Positions 7,195 to 16,406 of a stretch of DNA of 48,478 nucleotides are shown here, piece after piece (position 1 is the first letter of the stretch; the number at the start of each line of letters is the position of its first letter). A program made the translations under genes and the position numbers. The DNA is from an uncultured Bacilli bacterium (lineage in GTDB: Bacteria > Bacillota_I > Bacilli_A > RF39 > UBA660): assembly GCA_947623935.1 (NCBI GenBank), contig CANQIE010000005.1, positions 1-48,478 of the forward strand, read 5' to 3'. Below the pieces are notes generated by a model, which ran no database searches, was not told where the DNA came from, and saw nothing but the letters and a program-made list of their open reading frames with translations.

Positions 7195-8313
7195 ATGGAT
7201 AATTTAAACAATGGAAGCGTTGTTGATTTTAGTCAAATTAAAGATTATCAACAAGCTGCAAAAGATTTTGCTGAAGGAAATAGGGAATTAGAACAGTTAT
7301 TGTTAAACTGTTTTAGTAGAGGAATTAAAACTACTGCTTGTTGTGGAGGACATGAAGATAAAAAAAGAAAACCATATATTTCATTTCTATATTCTCCTGA
7401 AAATGAACAATTAATTTATGCCCTATTAGCTAAACTAAAAGATAATGAATTTGATTTTAGATACAATAAATTATTAAACGGGAAATCTTTTTTTTTCATT
7501 AGTGAAGGGCGAATGTTTGATTTTAATAGTGCTTCTACATTATTTAATGATATAAATAGTGTTATTGACTCTTTTGATATCGGAAAAGATTATTATGCAG
7601 AACTTCCTATAGATTTACAAAAGTATGGTTTACTTATTAAAAATGCGGAAAATGATGAATTTTTAAAAGTTGATGGAAGATCAGGTTATTTTCAAATGTG
7701 TTATGAAAGTGTTCCTGATGGATATGAATATGCCATGTTTACAACCGATTCATACTATAATAGTGCTGCAGAAAAAGGAAAGTTTATAAGAAATTCAATG
7801 GGAGTATTTCCTAGTTATAATTTGAAAGTTCCTAGTCGTGAAATGGCAATTCAAGGATTAAATAGTATTGCTATGAATATTCAAACTACTGAAATGAAAC
7901 CACCAGAAGAAACTCCTATTCAACCATATCAACCAACAAAAGCAAAAGAAGAGGAGTTAGAAATTGACTTTGAATACGATGAAAGAACTAAAAGTAATTC
8001 ACTTACAAATCATTTGAAGGTAAATCCTGGTGATACTATTGAAATGGTTGCTCAAAAACTTAATGCTTGTAGAGCGAAAGGAATAAATGCTTTTGCGGTA
8101 TTTAATGGCGTTGAAGTAAACAATTATAAAAGTGATGATCCACAGCAAATTATAGATGCATTTGGGCAGAATTTGGCAGCTCAAAAAAAAGCCTATGAAC
8201 ATTTTACTCAAATGCGTGATGCTCAAAGACAACAAGATCAGTTAATTAGACAACAACAATTAGGACAATCATCTCAAAAAGATACACCACAAATAGGGGG
8301 TATGGGTAAATAG
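7195..8313 (+). CDS. Unknown protein with N-terminal Cys-Cys-Gly-Gly-His motif
   Basis: A 372-residue soluble protein with no family I can name with confidence. The N-terminal third contains GIKTTACCGGHEDKKRKPYI (about residues 43-62), suggesting a metal or substrate site. The middle is mixed alpha/beta. Residues about 235-260 are a Pro/Glu/Lys-rich linker, and the C-terminus is a Gln-rich coil (many QQ pairs after residue 335). The C-terminal third before the coil has a small alpha/beta module with TIEMVAQKLNACRAKGINAF. It overlaps the following short gene by one base (stop TAG, start GTG), so the two are translated together. GTAGGTGG precedes the ATG. Confidence 0.6.
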   Translation: MDNLNNGSVVDFSQIKDYQQAAKDFAEGNRELEQLLLNCFSRGIKTTACCGGHEDKKRKPYISFLYSPENEQLIYALLAKLKDNEFDFRYNKLLNGKSFFFISEGRMFDFNSASTLFNDINSVIDSFDIGKDYYAELPIDLQKYGLLIKNAENDEFLKVDGRSGYFQMCYESVPDGYEYAMFTTDSYYNSAAEKGKFIRNSMGVFPSYNLKVPSREMAIQGLNSIAMNIQTTEMKPPEETPIQPYQPTKAKEEELEIDFEYDERTKSNSLTNHLKVNPGDTIEMVAQKLNACRAKGINAFAVFNGVEVNNYKSDDPQQIIDAFGQNLAAQKKAYEHFTQMRDAQRQQDQLIRQQQLGQSSQKDTPQIGGMGK

Positions 8314-8585
8314 TGAATGAGGAATTTAAAAATGCTTATAAAGCATTGACTGTAAACGAAAAGAGAAACCAATTAAGTAATGAATTGATGTTAATTGGCG
8401 AATTAATCAAAAATGTGGAAAGTTCATTTAACATACAATCCATATTAAACGTTAAAAATTACGATTCACAAAAAGATTCTAATTTATCGGAAAATGAAAT
8501 GTTAGATTTTATATATGAAGATGTCTATAATATTGAAAGAGAATTAATAACTGTTCTTTCTGCTATTTCTTCAAAAAATATATAA
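8313..8585 (+). CDS. Small helical protein, unknown
   Basis: A 90-residue protein predicted to be nearly all helix, acidic in the second half and without membrane segments. The GTG start overlaps the stop of the preceding gene by one base, showing translational coupling. Such coupled small proteins often act as partners of the upstream product. No family recognised. Confidence 0.5.
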   Translation: MNEEFKNAYKALTVNEKRNQLSNELMLIGELIKNVESSFNIQSILNVKNYDSQKDSNLSENEMLDFIYEDVYNIERELITVLSAISSKNI

Positions 8586-8610
8586 AACTCTAAAAAGTGA
8601 AATATTTTGT

Positions 8611-8640
8611 CCTTTGAAGGAGCCGGAAGGCTCCACCATA
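8611..8640 (+). terminator. Hairpin with GGAA loop (T4)
   Basis: Stem GGAGCC/GGCTCC (8619-8624 and 8629-8634) with a GGAA tetraloop, preceded by CCTTTGAA. It resembles the T1-T3 hairpins of the island but has no run of T after it, so termination is uncertain. Confidence 0.45.
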
Positions 8641-8698
8641 ACACCTGATGAAACAGCAAGTATATATGATACGAAACCATTCTAACTAGTACTGATAA

Positions 8699-9172
8699 AG
8701 TATAGTATTAAAAGATGCTACCGAAACAAAAAATCATTTTACTTTGTTTAAGTATATGCTGGATACTATTGATGATAAACTTTCTATAGATATGATAAAA
8801 AAGTTTCATTTCATTTTAAAAGATGGAACCTTAACGGATAGTGAAAAAGAATGGGTTAACGTTGGAGAATATAAAGCGAAGAAAAATTTCGTTGGAAATA
8901 TTGTGACCTCTTCACCTAGTAATGTAGCAAGCGATATGAATGATTTATTAGAATGGTATCATAAAATAACTAAAAAAACGTTAGAAGATATTATTGAATT
9001 TCATGTTCGTTTTGAGCAGATTCATCCTTTTCAAGATGGGAATGGTCGAATAGGAAGAATGATTATGTTTAGAGAATGTTTATATAATGATATTATGCCG
9101 TTTTTTATTGAGGACCGAAATAAAGATTTTTATATAAGAGGTATTAAAGAATATCAAACAAATGGTGAATAG
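8699..9172 (+). pseudogene. Truncated fic gene (both ends missing)
   Basis: The reading frame is open from 8699, after an in-frame TAA at 8696-8698. From 8714 it reads like the inside of a Fic protein (DATETKNHFTLFKYMLDTID), not like an N-terminus. The Fic motif HPFQDGNGRIGR is intact near 9027-9062. The C-terminus stops with TAG after KEYQTNGE, shortly after the last Fic helix, where relatives usually continue 20-30 residues. The normal N-terminus, usually about 60-100 residues with the inhibitory motif, is missing and there is no ribosome site. It could still be translated from ATG 8756, but I read it as a decayed remnant, unrelated in detail to the intact fic gene at 4913. Confidence 0.75.
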
Positions 9173-9294
9173 TGAATCCTTTGCTTGAAAGGATTTTCCT
9201 ACTTAAAAAATAAAGAGATTAAGAATATAAGTAGGTGTATTATTAAGTTTTAGATTATTGAATAATGATATAGCAAATGAAAGAGAGAAAGATT

Positions 9295-9768
9295 ATGAAG
9301 AAAATGAGTAAAGTATTTTTAATGTTATTTGTTCTTATTTTAATGACGGGATGTGGAAGTGGGGATAAAGAGGAAAAATTAGTTTGTACCACGGTTGAAA
9401 ATGAAGATGAGATGACGATTGAACAAGTCATTTCTATGACCTATAAAAATGATCAATTAAATCACATGACGATGGAAGTAAATTCGAAGATTACCGATGC
9501 TACCATCCAAGAAAATTGGGAAGCCTTTAAAGAATTTATGGATAAAGATAACCAAGAATTGGATAAAGAGGGTGTTCGTTTAAAAGTAGAAGCAGATGAT
9601 CAAAACTATGAATATAGAACGATTTTAGATATTGATGTTTTAAATGCCAGCGAAGAAGTATTAGAAGAACAAGGATTTGAAGGCTTGAAAGAAGATAATA
9701 GTACTTTAGAAGAAAGTAAAAAAATAGCTGAACAAGATGGAGCTATTTGCAAAATACAAGAAAATTAA
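9295..9768 (+). CDS. Small lipoprotein, YehR/DUF1307-like
   Basis: A 157-residue lipoprotein. The signal peptide has a Lys-rich start, a hydrophobic core and the lipobox LMTGC with the modified Cys at residue 20. The mature part is acidic and resembles YehR/DUF1307-type small lipoproteins, with CTTVENEDEMTIEQVISMTY near its beginning and a second Cys near the C-terminus (AICKI). ATG 9295 is chosen over an in-frame ATG at 9277 because GAGAGAAAG stands right before 9295 and gives a normal signal peptide. The function is unknown. A strong terminator follows. Confidence 0.75.
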   Translation: MKKMSKVFLMLFVLILMTGCGSGDKEEKLVCTTVENEDEMTIEQVISMTYKNDQLNHMTMEVNSKITDATIQENWEAFKEFMDKDNQELDKEGVRLKVEADDQNYEYRTILDIDVLNASEEVLEEQGFEGLKEDNSTLEESKKIAEQDGAICKIQEN

Positions 9769-9778
9769 TAAATTATAG

Positions 9779-9808
9779 AAGAGAACTATATTCGAGGTTC
9801 TCTTTTTT
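9779..9808 (+). terminator. Rho-independent terminator
   Basis: Stem AAGAGAAC/GTTCTCTT with a 10-base loop, followed by TTTTTT. It closes the lipoprotein gene. Confidence 0.8.
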
Positions 9809-9873
9809 ATGCTATAATAAATTTAAGCAATCTTTTCATTGTAATTAATATAGTTACCAGGGAGTGTATCAAA

Positions 9874-10722
9874 ATGTTAAAAGGAAAACCATTTGTTAAA
9901 TGGGCTGGTGGTAAACGGTCTATTATCGATAAACTTATTAAATTATCTCCAGATAATTTCAATACTTATTATGAACCTTTTGTTGGTGGAGGTGCTATGT
10001 TATTTGAATTATCTCCACGAAAGGCCGTAATAAATGATTATAACGAAGAATTGATGAATGTTTATAGATGTATTAAAGATGAAAATAAATTTACTTCTAT
10101 GTGTTGTGAGTTAAATAAACATGAGAAAAATCATTCTGAAACATATTATTATAAAGTAAGAGATATAGATAAAAACAAAAACAAATTTCATAAACTTGCA
10201 GACTATAAGAGGGCAGCTAGAACAATCTATTTAAATAAAGCTTGCTTTAATGGCTTGTATAGAGTTAATAGTAAAAATGAATTTAATGTACCTTCTGGAA
10301 AAAAGTCTAAAATTAATACTTATGATGGTATTAATTTAGGCATTATTTATTCTTTTCTCAATTTCAATGATATAAAGATTTTATCTACAGATTTTGAAGA
10401 AGCTGTAAAAGATGCTAAAAAAGGAGATTTTATCTATTTTGATCCACCTTATGACTCAGATACTTCTACTTTTAATAGCTATACTGAAAATGGATTTGGA
10501 AAAGAAGAACAAAAAAGATTATCCAAAGTGTTTAAAGAATTGGATAAAAGAGGTTGTTATGTCATGTTATCAAACTACAATACTTCATTGATTAAAGAAT
10601 TATATAAAAATTATAAATTTAATTATATCGAGGCACAAAGAAATATCGGTGCTAAAGCAAAAGACAGAGGTTTGGTAGAAGAAGTGATTATTACCAATTT
10701 TGAGAATAAAAGAGACATTTAA
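9874..10722 (+). CDS. DNA adenine methyltransferase, Dam/DpnM (D12) class
   Basis: A 282-residue N6-adenine methyltransferase of the alpha (D12) class. It has FVKWAGGK at residues 7-14, the AdoMet motif EPFVGGGAML at 34-43, YLNKACFNGLYRVN at 119-132 and the catalytic DPPY at 190-193. This set is typical of the GATC-specific Dam, DpnM and M.MboIA enzymes, so GATC is the likely target. A second, beta-class methyltransferase follows at once. That is the DpnII/MboI arrangement in which the first enzyme methylates duplex DNA and the second also works on single strands. GGGAG precedes the start. Confidence 0.92.
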   Translation: MLKGKPFVKWAGGKRSIIDKLIKLSPDNFNTYYEPFVGGGAMLFELSPRKAVINDYNEELMNVYRCIKDENKFTSMCCELNKHEKNHSETYYYKVRDIDKNKNKFHKLADYKRAARTIYLNKACFNGLYRVNSKNEFNVPSGKKSKINTYDGINLGIIYSFLNFNDIKILSTDFEEAVKDAKKGDFIYFDPPYDSDTSTFNSYTENGFGKEEQKRLSKVFKELDKRGCYVMLSNYNTSLIKELYKNYKFNYIEAQRNIGAKAKDRGLVEEVIITNFENKRDI

Positions 10723-10759
10723 CATAAAAGAAGATAATTCATATAAGGAGAATTTGTCA

Positions 10760-11521
10760 GTGAAAAAGGAATATTATTATAAAGATGATAATTTTAAATT
10801 GATCTTAGGTGACTCTTTAAAAGAATTAAAAAAAATAGAACCTAAGAGCATTGATATGATATTTGCTGATCCTCCTTACTTTTTATCCGGAGATGGCATT
10901 TCTTGTAGTGGTGGGAAAATGGTTTCTGTAAATAAAGGAAAATGGGATAAAAAAATAGGTATTACTGAAAAACATAAATTTAATCGAAAATGGATTAAAT
11001 TATGCTATCAAGTTTTAAAAGATGATGGAACCATTTGGATTAGTGGAACCTTACATAACATTTATTCTATTGGTATGGCCTTAGAACAAGAAGGTTTTAA
11101 AATTATTAACAATATTACTTGGAAAAAGTTAAATCCGCCTCCTAATATCAGTTGTAGATATTTTGTGCATTCGACAGAAACGATTCTGTGGGCAAAAAAA
11201 GATTTAAAAAAAGCAAAGCATAAGTTTAATTATAATTTAATGCGTGAACTAAATGGAGGAAAACAAGCAAAAGATGTTTGGGAATCTGCTCTTACTAAAC
11301 CCAGTGAAAAGAAATGTGGAAAACATCCTACCCAAAAACCTATAGAAATATTAGAAAAATTGATTCTTGCATCTACTGATGAAGGTGATTTGGTATTAGA
11401 TCCTTTTAATGGTAGTGGGACTACAGGAATTGTTGCTTATAAATTAAAAAGGAGATATATTGGCATTGATTTAGAAAAAGAATATTTAGATTTAACTATA
11501 AGGAGGAAAGAAAGTATATGA
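10760..11521 (+). CDS. DpnA-like adenine methyltransferase (beta class)
   Basis: A 253-residue N6-adenine/N4-cytosine methyltransferase with the catalytic DPPY motif first (residues 37-40, FADPPYFLSGDG) and the AdoMet-binding DPFNGSGTTG near the C-terminus, the beta-class order. The closest named type is DpnA/M.MboIB, the second methylase of GATC systems. GTG 10760 is taken as the start because AAGGAG lies 9 bases before it; an upstream TTG at 10700 in the same frame overlaps the dam gene and has no ribosome site. The stop codon overlaps the next start by 4 bases (ATGA). Confidence 0.88.
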   Translation: MKKEYYYKDDNFKLILGDSLKELKKIEPKSIDMIFADPPYFLSGDGISCSGGKMVSVNKGKWDKKIGITEKHKFNRKWIKLCYQVLKDDGTIWISGTLHNIYSIGMALEQEGFKIINNITWKKLNPPPNISCRYFVHSTETILWAKKDLKKAKHKFNYNLMRELNGGKQAKDVWESALTKPSEKKCGKHPTQKPIEILEKLILASTDEGDLVLDPFNGSGTTGIVAYKLKRRYIGIDLEKEYLDLTIRRKESI

Positions 11522-12060
11522 TCATTAGTAAAGGTACTAAAAAAAGTAAAAAAGATGGAAAAGTATCAACCTCTATCATAGATATTGATTTTGATAATAA
11601 ATATACTATATATGTTTTTCAGGGTAGAATAAGTAAAAATGATATTATTATTAAATATGCTGAAAACAAAAAAAGAATGAGGACTCCTAAACATATTCAT
11701 TGGGCAGTCGATCTATTGTTAAAATTACAAGTGAAAAAAGAATTAACAAGAGAATTTATTAACGTAATACAACAAGAATGGAAAAATTGTAGACCGTTAG
11801 AAAATAATGATTATGATACCTTAACGACATTAATTAACCACTCGGTTAAAGAGACCAATATTGCAAAATACCAGGAACTAAACAACTATGGAGAATATGA
11901 TGTAGCATTTTTAATTGTTTTAATGACCCTTTTAATGACTCAAGAAAAAACTAATAGGGAAGATGCCTATATGTTTGGTGACGTTCTACAAGAACTGTTG
12001 AAAGATAAGTTGGATATATTTGCTATCATGTCTGTAGCGGGATTTGGAGGAAGATTCTAA
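11518..12060 (+). CDS. Unknown third protein of the adenine methyltransferase operon
   Basis: A 180-residue protein that I do not recognise. Its start overlaps the upstream methylase stop (ATGA) and AAGGAGGAAAG precedes it, so it is made together with the two methylases. In DpnII-type loci this place is taken by an endonuclease of about 280 residues, but this protein is much shorter and shows no visible PD-(D/E)XK or HNH motif. It has a beta-rich N-terminus (about 1-50), then KKRMRTPKHIHWAVDLLLKL near 58-77 and a helical C-terminal half ending GFGGRF. It may be a new short nuclease, a control protein or an unrelated partner. Confidence 0.6.
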   Translation: MIISKGTKKSKKDGKVSTSIIDIDFDNKYTIYVFQGRISKNDIIIKYAENKKRMRTPKHIHWAVDLLLKLQVKKELTREFINVIQQEWKNCRPLENNDYDTLTTLINHSVKETNIAKYQELNNYGEYDVAFLIVLMTLLMTQEKTNREDAYMFGDVLQELLKDKLDIFAIMSVAGFGGRF

Positions 12061-12100
12061 CTAACAAGGACTTTCATTCGGTAAGAGTTGTATACCAATA

Positions 12101-12139
12101 GAAATACACATTATTTTGAAATTGTTGTGTATTTTTTAT
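12101..12139 (+). terminator. Rho-independent terminator
   Basis: Stem AAATACACA/TGTGTATTT (12102-12110 and 12126-12134) followed by T-rich sequence. It ends the methylase operon. Confidence 0.75.
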
Positions 12140-12274
12140 TTATGAAAAAATAGAAAATTGATAAAAATTATAAGTCACTTTTTAAAAAAGGAGGTATAAT
12201 AAGTTACTAGAAATTTATATATTTTGGTTTTAAAAAGATAAAACAAAGAGTAGGCATATAGAGGAGGTAAAAAT

Positions 12275-15200
12275 ATGAGAAAAATAACCGATTTTATGGT
12301 GAAGGGACGTTATGTCTTTTTAGCTTTATTCTTTATGATGGCGCTTTTTAGTTTATATTTATCGACGAAAGTGACCATTAATGAAGATATGATGAAGTAT
12401 CTTCCAGCTTCTTCAGAAGTAAAAATTGGAAATGATCTCATGGAAGAAAAATTTCCGGAACAAAAGTCTTCGATACTCAATGTGATGTTTAAAGACTTAA
12501 AAAGTGAAGAAAAAATGGAAATGAAGGAAAAATTACAACAAGTGGAGGGCGTAAGTTCGGTCGATTATGAAGATACTTCTGATTACAATCAAGAAGCATA
12601 TACGTTGTATGTTTTAAACGTGGATGATTATGATCACTCGAGTACCTCAACTAAGGTTTATAATTATGTAAAAAATCATTTTGATGCTGTTGGTATGAGT
12701 GGTTCTATTTACGATGAAAACAAACCGATTTTACCTTTGTGGATTGTTCTTTTAGCAATTGCCTGTGCCATGGTTATTTTAATTACATTAAGTGACTCTT
12801 ATCTTGAGCCTTGGCTCTATTTAATTTCCATAGGAGTTGCGGTCTTTATCAATAAGGGCACCAATATTATTTTTGATAATGTTTCATCGATTACCAATTC
12901 TATTGTAGCCATTTTACAACTTGCTTTATCAATGGATTATTCGATTATGTTATCAAATCGTTATAAACAAGAGAAAAAGAATCATACCAATAAAGTGGAA
13001 GCTATGAAGGAAGCTTTATATCACTCGTTTAAATCCATTTTTAGTAGTTCTCTTACGACCGTGGTCGGCTTAGTGGCCTTGGTATTTATGAGTTTTACCA
13101 TTGGAAGAGATTTAGGTTTTGTTCTTGCCAAAGGAGTGTTACTTAGTTTAATTAGTATTTTCTTTTGCCTACCAGCTTTACTTTTAATTTTCGATAACTT
13201 GATTACTAAGACCAAGAAGAAAACGATTAAATTCAATTTGACGAAGTTAGGTCATTTTGTCTATAAAACACGATATCCTCAACTCGTATTTATCGTAATA
13301 CTATTTATTGCGGCTTACTTTTTAAAGGGAAATATTGGAATCCTCTACACGGGTTCAGAGCAAGATGAGGTAGGGAAGGTGTTTCCTGCCACCAATCAAA
13401 TAGCCCTTGTCTACAACAATAAGTACGAAGAAGAAATCGCTTCTTATTGTAAAGAATTAGAAAAAGATAATAAAATAGATGAAGTATTATGTTACTCCAA
13501 TACGATCAACGAAAAACTAGCTTACGATGAGTTCAATCAAAAACTTAAAGACTTAGGTCAAGATGTGCAAATAGAAGATTATTTACTTAAACTCGTCTAC
13601 TATCACTATTATAATAAAGATGAAAATAATAAAATGACTTTGGAAGAATTTACGTCTTTTATTAAATCGGACATCTATCATAATGAAGATTTTTCAAATA
13701 CTTTAGATGAGGCTACGAAAGAGCAAGTGGATTTATTAGAAAACTTTACCTCTTCCTCTTTAATCTATAAGCAGAGAACACCTAGAGAAATCGCACGCTT
13801 ACTTAATATGAGTGAAAAAGATGCACAAGATATTTTGCTTTATTACAATAGTAAAAATATTAGTACCCAAATGACGATAAAAGAATTTATAGATTTTATG
13901 TTGAATGAAGTTACTAAAGAAGAAGCTTATGCTAAGGAAATGGATGTTAAGACTACCCAAAAGTTAAAACAATTACAAACTTTCACCAACTTAGAAAACA
14001 TTCATAAAAAGATGAATGCCCATGAGATTTCGCTTCTTTTTGGAATCGATGAAAATGTAGTAGAGCAGTTGTGTTTGCTTTATAGAATTACAAATGAAAG
14101 TACTACCCAAATGACTTTAAATGATTTTGCTACGTTTGCTTTAAAACTTTCTAAAGAGGAAACTTATAAGGACTTATTTAGTGATGAGACGACGTCCTCT
14201 TTACTTTCGTTACAAAGATTAAGTGATGATACTGTTATCGAAGAAACACTTAATCCAGAAGAAATGAAAAATGCACTTTCTCATCTTGGTTTAGCTATCG
14301 ATGATGAAAATTTATCACTTCTATATACTATTTATACGGGATATAGCTCCAGTTCTGAATTGACCTTAAACGAATTTGCTACTCTTGCTTTAGAAATAAG
14401 TAAGATAGAAGATTATCAGTCTTATTTTAGTGAAGATGTCCTAAAGTCGTTACAAATGTTAATCTCCCTAAATACGTATTACGATCAAAAAATGTCTAAT
14501 ACCGATTTATATCAATTGTTTGGAATCGATGAAGGGACCTCTACCTTACTCAATTTTATTCTTACCAATAAAGTGGATGGTACTTTTACTCTAACTCCAT
14601 TAGAATTTGTTGATACGCTCTTAAACAATAGCATCATTGCTCCCAATTTGAGTAGTAGTCAATCTGCTTCTTTAAAACTTGCTCAATATATTATGAATAA
14701 CACGCTTACTACTTATCGCGTGGATGAGTTATCGAATGCTTTATCACAAGATAAAATAATCGTTAGTTTCGTCTATGGAATTAAGGATATTCAAAATAAT
14801 CAAATGAAAGCGATGTCTTTGAAAGATTTCATTAACTTTTTATACCTACATCAAGAAAATAGTCTTTTAACTTCACGTATTCTGTCTTTTAAAGAAATGT
14901 TAGATTTCGCTGATACTGTGGTAAATAACACTAAGACTTTATATTCGTATAATGAAATTAGTACGATTACAAAAATGAATCCAGATACGATCAAGCAACT
15001 ATTTGGCATCTATGATTATACTTATGAGGAAACTTTCTTGACACCGGTTCAATTCACAGATTTTCTTTTAAATAATCAAGAACATCCTTTGTTAAAAGAT
15101 AAAATTTCAAACCAAGATTTTGCTTCTTTAACTCTTGTTCATCAAATCATGACGGGAGCGATAACCAAAGAAAAATATACTTCTAGTAAAATGAGTTCAC

Positions 15201-16360
15201 TTTTAAATATAGACGTTCATTCTATGAATCTTTTATTTAGTTTGTATGATGCTAAACATGTAAATCTAAATCCTATGATTTCTTTAAAAGATTTTGTTTG
15301 TTTTATAGTGAAGGAAGTCATGAATGATCCGAATTATGCTTCAAAGTTCGATCAAAACAAAAAGGGAAAATTGACGACTGCTCATACTATTATTACAAGT
15401 TCGCTACAAAAAGTAAAATATACTTCGACTGATGTGTTTTCTTTATTAAAGGTTTTAAATAATGATGTGGATAAGTCTTTAATTGATTTAGTCTACTTGT
15501 ATTATGGAAGTTGTAAGGAATTTGATTCTTCTTGGAAAATGACGATTGAAGAAGTATCTTCTTATTTAAATTCGGATATTATTACGGATACCAGATTTGA
15601 TGACTTTATCGATGAAGAAAAAAGAAATACGATTTTGGACTCTAAAGAGACGATTCGTGATGCTAAAGAATTATTGGTATCTGACACCTATTCAAGAGCG
15701 GTCTTAAATACGAAATATGCTTTTGAAGGTGAAGAGACGTATCCATTTATCCATAGGCTTCAAGAAGAAGTAGGGAATAAAGAAGATATCTATGTAGTAG
15801 GAAATTCTCCTATGGCACTAGAATTGAATCAAACTTTTGATAATGAACTAAATAAGATTACTTTATTAACCATGATCTTTATCTTTGCTGTGGTGGCTTT
15901 CACCTTTAAAGATTTGATTATTCCACTGGTTTTAGTTCTTATTATTCAAACAGCGGTGTACTTAACCATGAGTGTGATTTCACTTACCGGAGGATCTGTT
16001 TACTTTATTTCATTATTGATTGTGCAAGCTATCTTGATGGGCGCCACCATCGACTATGCGATTGTCTATACTTCGTATTATAGGGAATCAAGACTTACGA
16101 TGAAAGTAAAAGACTCCATCATCAATGCTTACAACAAATCGATTCATACCATTATTAGCTCGTCTACCATTTTAATTATAGTTACTTTGGTTGTAGCCTC
16201 TTGTGCTTCGGAGATTGCAGCTAAAATATGTGAAACGATTTCTCAAGGTACCCTTGCTTCTGCTATTTTAATTCTCTTTGTTTTGCCGGGAGTGCTAGCT
16301 GCAACAGATAAGCTAATTTGTAGAAATGGCTACTATAAAGATAAAAAAGGAAACGCATAA
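12275..16360 (+). CDS. MMPL/RND-type transporter with giant repeat-filled outer domain
   Basis: A 1361-residue MMPL-family membrane protein, much longer than the usual 700-1000. It has the normal two-half plan. A first membrane segment (about 11-29) is followed by an outer segment, a five-helix bundle around 155-310 with MDYSIMLSNRYKQEKKN, and later a second bundle from about 1190 to the end with the matching DYAIVYTSYYRESRL. The second outer region (roughly 370-1180) is enlarged by about eight or nine degenerate repeats of 70-80 residues. Each contains a MTLxEFxxF-like helix start and an LxxLFGIDxxxxxxLxxLY-like segment. It probably exports a lipid or peptide. AGGAGG precedes the ATG, and a terminator overlaps the end. 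Confidence 0.88.
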   Translation: MRKITDFMVKGRYVFLALFFMMALFSLYLSTKVTINEDMMKYLPASSEVKIGNDLMEEKFPEQKSSILNVMFKDLKSEEKMEMKEKLQQVEGVSSVDYEDTSDYNQEAYTLYVLNVDDYDHSSTSTKVYNYVKNHFDAVGMSGSIYDENKPILPLWIVLLAIACAMVILITLSDSYLEPWLYLISIGVAVFINKGTNIIFDNVSSITNSIVAILQLALSMDYSIMLSNRYKQEKKNHTNKVEAMKEALYHSFKSIFSSSLTTVVGLVALVFMSFTIGRDLGFVLAKGVLLSLISIFFCLPALLLIFDNLITKTKKKTIKFNLTKLGHFVYKTRYPQLVFIVILFIAAYFLKGNIGILYTGSEQDEVGKVFPATNQIALVYNNKYEEEIASYCKELEKDNKIDEVLCYSNTINEKLAYDEFNQKLKDLGQDVQIEDYLLKLVYYHYYNKDENNKMTLEEFTSFIKSDIYHNEDFSNTLDEATKEQVDLLENFTSSSLIYKQRTPREIARLLNMSEKDAQDILLYYNSKNISTQMTIKEFIDFMLNEVTKEEAYAKEMDVKTTQKLKQLQTFTNLENIHKKMNAHEISLLFGIDENVVEQLCLLYRITNESTTQMTLNDFATFALKLSKEETYKDLFSDETTSSLLSLQRLSDDTVIEETLNPEEMKNALSHLGLAIDDENLSLLYTIYTGYSSSSELTLNEFATLALEISKIEDYQSYFSEDVLKSLQMLISLNTYYDQKMSNTDLYQLFGIDEGTSTLLNFILTNKVDGTFTLTPLEFVDTLLNNSIIAPNLSSSQSASLKLAQYIMNNTLTTYRVDELSNALSQDKIIVSFVYGIKDIQNNQMKAMSLKDFINFLYLHQENSLLTSRILSFKEMLDFADTVVNNTKTLYSYNEISTITKMNPDTIKQLFGIYDYTYEETFLTPVQFTDFLLNNQEHPLLKDKISNQDFASLTLVHQIMTGAITKEKYTSSKMSSLLNIDVHSMNLLFSLYDAKHVNLNPMISLKDFVCFIVKEVMNDPNYASKFDQNKKGKLTTAHTIITSSLQKVKYTSTDVFSLLKVLNNDVDKSLIDLVYLYYGSCKEFDSSWKMTIEEVSSYLNSDIITDTRFDDFIDEEKRNTILDSKETIRDAKELLVSDTYSRAVLNTKYAFEGEETYPFIHRLQEEVGNKEDIYVVGNSPMALELNQTFDNELNKITLLTMIFIFAVVAFTFKDLIIPLVLVLIIQTAVYLTMSVISLTGGSVYFISLLIVQAILMGATIDYAIVYTSYYRESRLTMKVKDSIINAYNKSIHTIISSSTILIIVTLVVASCASEIAAKICETISQGTLASAILILFVLPGVLAATDKLICRNGYYKDKKGNA

Positions 16361-16376
16361 TGAGATGCGTTTTTCT
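16351..16376 (+). terminator. Terminator overlapping the MMPL stop
   Basis: Stem AAACGCAT/ATGCGTTT (16351-16358 and 16365-16372), then T's. The left arm lies in the last codons of the coding region. Confidence 0.75.
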
Positions 16377-16406
16377 GTGGTATAATAAAAAGTATAAGGA
16401 GTTAAA

